A DNA stretch of 64,000 bases from contig RXJV01000028.1 of NCBI GenBank assembly GCA_003963075.1, positions 47,727-111,726 of the forward strand. The letters are read 5' to 3'. The stretch is from Burkholderiales bacterium. GTDB taxonomy: Bacteria > Pseudomonadota > Gammaproteobacteria > Burkholderiales > Burkholderiaceae_C. Below, piece by piece: positions 62,635 through 64,000 of this stretch; positions within the stretch are counted from its first letter, which is position 1, and each line of letters begins with the position of its first letter. Under the pieces are notes generated by a model. The model was not told where the DNA came from, did not search any database, and saw only the letters and a program-made list of their open reading frames with translations. The translations under genes were made by a program, and so were the position numbers.

Positions 62635-63690
62635 TTACTTGAACTGGGCGAGGAAGCGCAGGTCGCCGTCGAAGAAGGCGCGCAGGTCATTGACGCCGTA
62701 GCGCAGCATGGCCAGGCGGTCGATGCCGGAGCCGAAGGCGAAGCCGATGTAGCGCTCGGGGTCCAGGCCCATGTTGCGGATGACCTGCGGGTGCACCTGC
62801 CCCGAGCCCGACACCTCCAGCCAGCGGCCTTTCAACGGGCCGCTCTCGAACATGATGTCGATCTCGGCGCTGGGCTCGGTGAACGGGAAGTAGCTGGGGC
62901 GGAAGCGCAGCTGCAGCTGGTCGGTCTCGAAAAAGGCGGTGATGAAGTTCAGGTAGACCGCCTTCAGGTCCTTGAACGAGATGTTCTCGCCGACCCACAG
63001 GCCTTCGACCTGGTGGAACATCGGCGAGTGGGTCGCGTCGCTGTCCACGCGGTAGGTCCGGCCCGGCGCGATGACGCGTATTTCTGGCATCCCTTCGGGC
63101 GTGGTGGCCTGGGCGGCATAGCGCTTGGCGTGGGCCCGGGCATAGCGGATCTGCATCGGGCTGGTGTGCGGGCGCAGGTTGAGCCACGAACCTTTCTCGT
63201 CCTTGATGTCGACGTAGAACGTGTCCTGCATCGAGCGGGCCGGGTGGTTCTCGGGGTTGTTCAGCGCCGAAAAGCTGTACCAGTCGGTCTCGATCTCGGG
63301 GCCGTCGGCCACGTCGAAGCCCATGGAGGCGAAGATGGCCTCGATGCGTTCCATCGCGCGGGTGATGGGATGCAGGCCGCCGGTGCCGCGCTGGCGGCCG
63401 GGCAGGGTGACATCCAGCGCCTCGGCCTTGAGCTGCTTCTCGAGCTCGGCGGCGGCGAGGGCGTCGCGGCGGGCCGTCAGGGCGGCTTCGATGGCCAGCT
63501 TGCACTGATTGATCTCGGCGCCACGAGTCTTTTTCTCATCGATGCTCAACGCACCCAGGCCCTTCATCAGCTCGGTCACTCGGCCGGACTTGCCGAGGAA
63601 GCGGGCCTTGGCGTTTTCCAGTTCGGCGGGCGTCGGGGCGGCAGCGAAATCGGCCTGGGCCGCTTGCAGCAGGGCGTCGAGATCAGACAT
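62635..63690 (-). CDS. pheS: Phenylalanyl-tRNA synthetase alpha subunit
   Basis: A 351-residue alpha chain. The N-terminal coiled coil (about 1-85) precedes the class II catalytic core with motif 1 ([19 protein letters not shown]), motif 2 ([15 protein letters not shown] ... [22 protein letters not shown]) and motif 3 ([26 protein letters not shown]). ATG 63690 (MSDLDALLQ) is used; the longer frame starts in the leader. A terminator lies between it and rplT. Confidence 0.97.
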   Translation of the reverse strand: MSDLDALLQAAQADFAAAPTPAELENAKARFLGKSGRVTELMKGLGALSIDEKKTRGAEINQCKLAIEAALTARRDALAAAELEKQLKAEALDVTLPGRQRGTGGLHPITRAMERIEAIFASMGFDVADGPEIETDWYSFSALNNPENHPARSMQDTFYVDIKDEKGSWLNLRPHTSPMQIRYARAHAKRYAAQATTPEGMPEIRVIAPGRTYRVDSDATHSPMFHQVEGLWVGENISFKDLKAVYLNFITAFFETDQLQLRFRPSYFPFTEPSAEIDIMFESGPLKGRWLEVSGSGQVHPQVIRNMGLDPERYIGFAFGSGIDRLAMLRYGVNDLRAFFDGDLRFLAQFK

Positions 63691-63733
63691 CGGAGATTCG
63701 GAATGACAAGGGTCAAGCCCTGGTGTCGAAGAC

Positions 63734-63764
63734 AAAAAGGGCCGGTCACAACAGTGACCGGCCC
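63734..63764 (-). terminator. Terminator/attenuator between rplT and pheS
   Basis: On the minus strand GGGCCGGTCAC (complement of 63754-63764) pairs perfectly with GTGACCGGCCC (complement of 63739-63749), with a 4-base loop, followed by TTTTT (complement of 63734-63738). It should end the rplT transcript or attenuate pheST. It is 44 bases before the pheS start codon. Confidence 0.88.
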
Positions 63765-63777
63765 CGAAAGTTTGCGG

Positions 63778-63796
63778 GCTCCGGCAGAGCCGGAGC
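63778..63796 (-). repeat. Small hairpin just after rplT
   Basis: GCTCCGGC and GCCGGAGC are perfect 8-base arms around a 3-base loop, 9 bases past the rplT stop. No T-run follows. It sits upstream of the main terminator and may be a stability element at the 3' end of the rplT mRNA or an alternative to the terminator hairpin. Confidence 0.55.
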
Positions 63797-63805
63797 GGTT
63801 CGCAA

Positions 63806-64000
63806 TCAGGCGAGCGCGGCCTTCACCTTGGCGAAGATGCTGGCGAAGCCAGCCGGGTCGTTGACGGCCAGATCGGCGAGAACCTTGCGGTCGATCTCGA
63901 TCTCGGCCTTCTTCAGACCCGCCACGAACTTGCTGTAGGACAGGCCCAGGCCACGCGAGGCGGCATTGATACGGGCAATCCAGAGCTGACGGAAGACGCG
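63806..64000 (-). CDS. rplT: 50S ribosomal protein L20 (partial, 3' end)
   Basis: The 64 C-terminal residues are visible: [64 protein letters not shown]. This is the globular part of L20, a primary-assembly protein of 23S rRNA and, in E. coli, an autogenous repressor of infC-rpmI-rplT. The 5' part lies beyond the right edge of the window. Synteny (rplT-pheS-pheT-ihfA) is as expected. Confidence 0.97.
   Translation of the reverse strand, partial: RVFRQLWIARINAASRGLGLSYSKFVAGLKKAEIEIDRKVLADLAVNDPAGFASIFAKVKAALA

Noticed and set aside
63691..63805. pheM-like leader peptide
   Set aside because: No ORF with clustered Phe codons is present; only the terminator and hairpin are supported.
60211..63864. 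Very long open frame (over 1200 codons) on the plus strand across pheT and pheS
   Set aside because: It is the antisense shadow of high-G+C coding DNA. pheS, pheT and ihfA are well-defined on the other strand and the shadow protein is Gly/Ala/Arg/His-rich with no family motif.

Overview
The window is high-G+C DNA from a beta-proteobacterium, most likely a member of the Burkholderiales near Roseateles, Rubrivivax or Leptothrix. This rests on codon use (nearly every third position is G or C), on the gene orders rplT-pheS-pheT-ihfA-merR-tRNA-Pro, xseB-ispA-dxs and rpfE-recJ, and on family content. The exact genus is inference. Coding density is very high, with no gene-free stretch above 300 bases. 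I see no insertion sequence, prophage, CRISPR array or replication origin. The only visibly lower-G+C, loosely packed stretch is about 6832-8386.

Left part (1-16650). prfB runs off the left edge and carries the classical programmed +1 frameshift. It is divergent from a secreted oligopeptidase B gene, which overlaps a small symporter-subunit gene of the DUF4212 type. A hydrolase, an acetyltransferase and an acyl-CoA synthetase follow. The low-G+C islet holds a ParB-like protein and a secreted TIMP-like protein on opposite strands. Next is a four-gene translationally coupled operon: a DUF2975 membrane protein, an XRE regulator and two envelope proteins. Then come ybaK-plsY-ridA and a BlaI/M56 regulatory locus with two matching operators and an odd 45-codon ORF. 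ppk2, a membrane-anchored glutaredoxin and a tiny secreted protein with three VVV(T/I)G repeats close this part.

Middle (16831-35298). yciO and rnm lie together as in E. coli. An EAL-CBS-GGDEF protein and a chemoreceptor form an operon. rpfE-recJ sits divergent from a polyphosphate cluster (ppk1, sixA, ppx on the opposite strand), so together with ppk2 the window carries two synthesis/interconversion enzymes and one degradation enzyme for polyphosphate. A Tat-type dienelactone hydrolase, a ZIP transporter overlapping a membrane AraC regulator, a periplasmic hydrolase and a coupled beta-lactamase-family operon follow.

Right part (35398-64000). A tautomerase is divergent from a LysR regulator that heads a CmcJ-type oxygenase / HCCA-isomerase / thioesterase run. 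A QseBC/PmrAB-like two-component system is divergent from a GT2-GtrA, GT39 and PAP2-phosphatase operon, a likely envelope-glycan or lipid-modification module. After UspA, a mercaptopyruvate sulfurtransferase, and a coupled Rieske oxygenase/transporter pair come the isoprenoid operon xseB-ispA-dxs, lysR-lysA with a palindromic operator, a degenerate HD-GYP protein and ahpC-ahpF with two intergenic hairpins. The window ends with rarD, a solute-binding protein, tRNA-Pro(GGG), merR, ihfA, pheT, pheS and the 3' part of rplT.

All coordinates, motifs and residue numbers were read by eye from the sequence. Family names come from recognised motifs, not from database searches.
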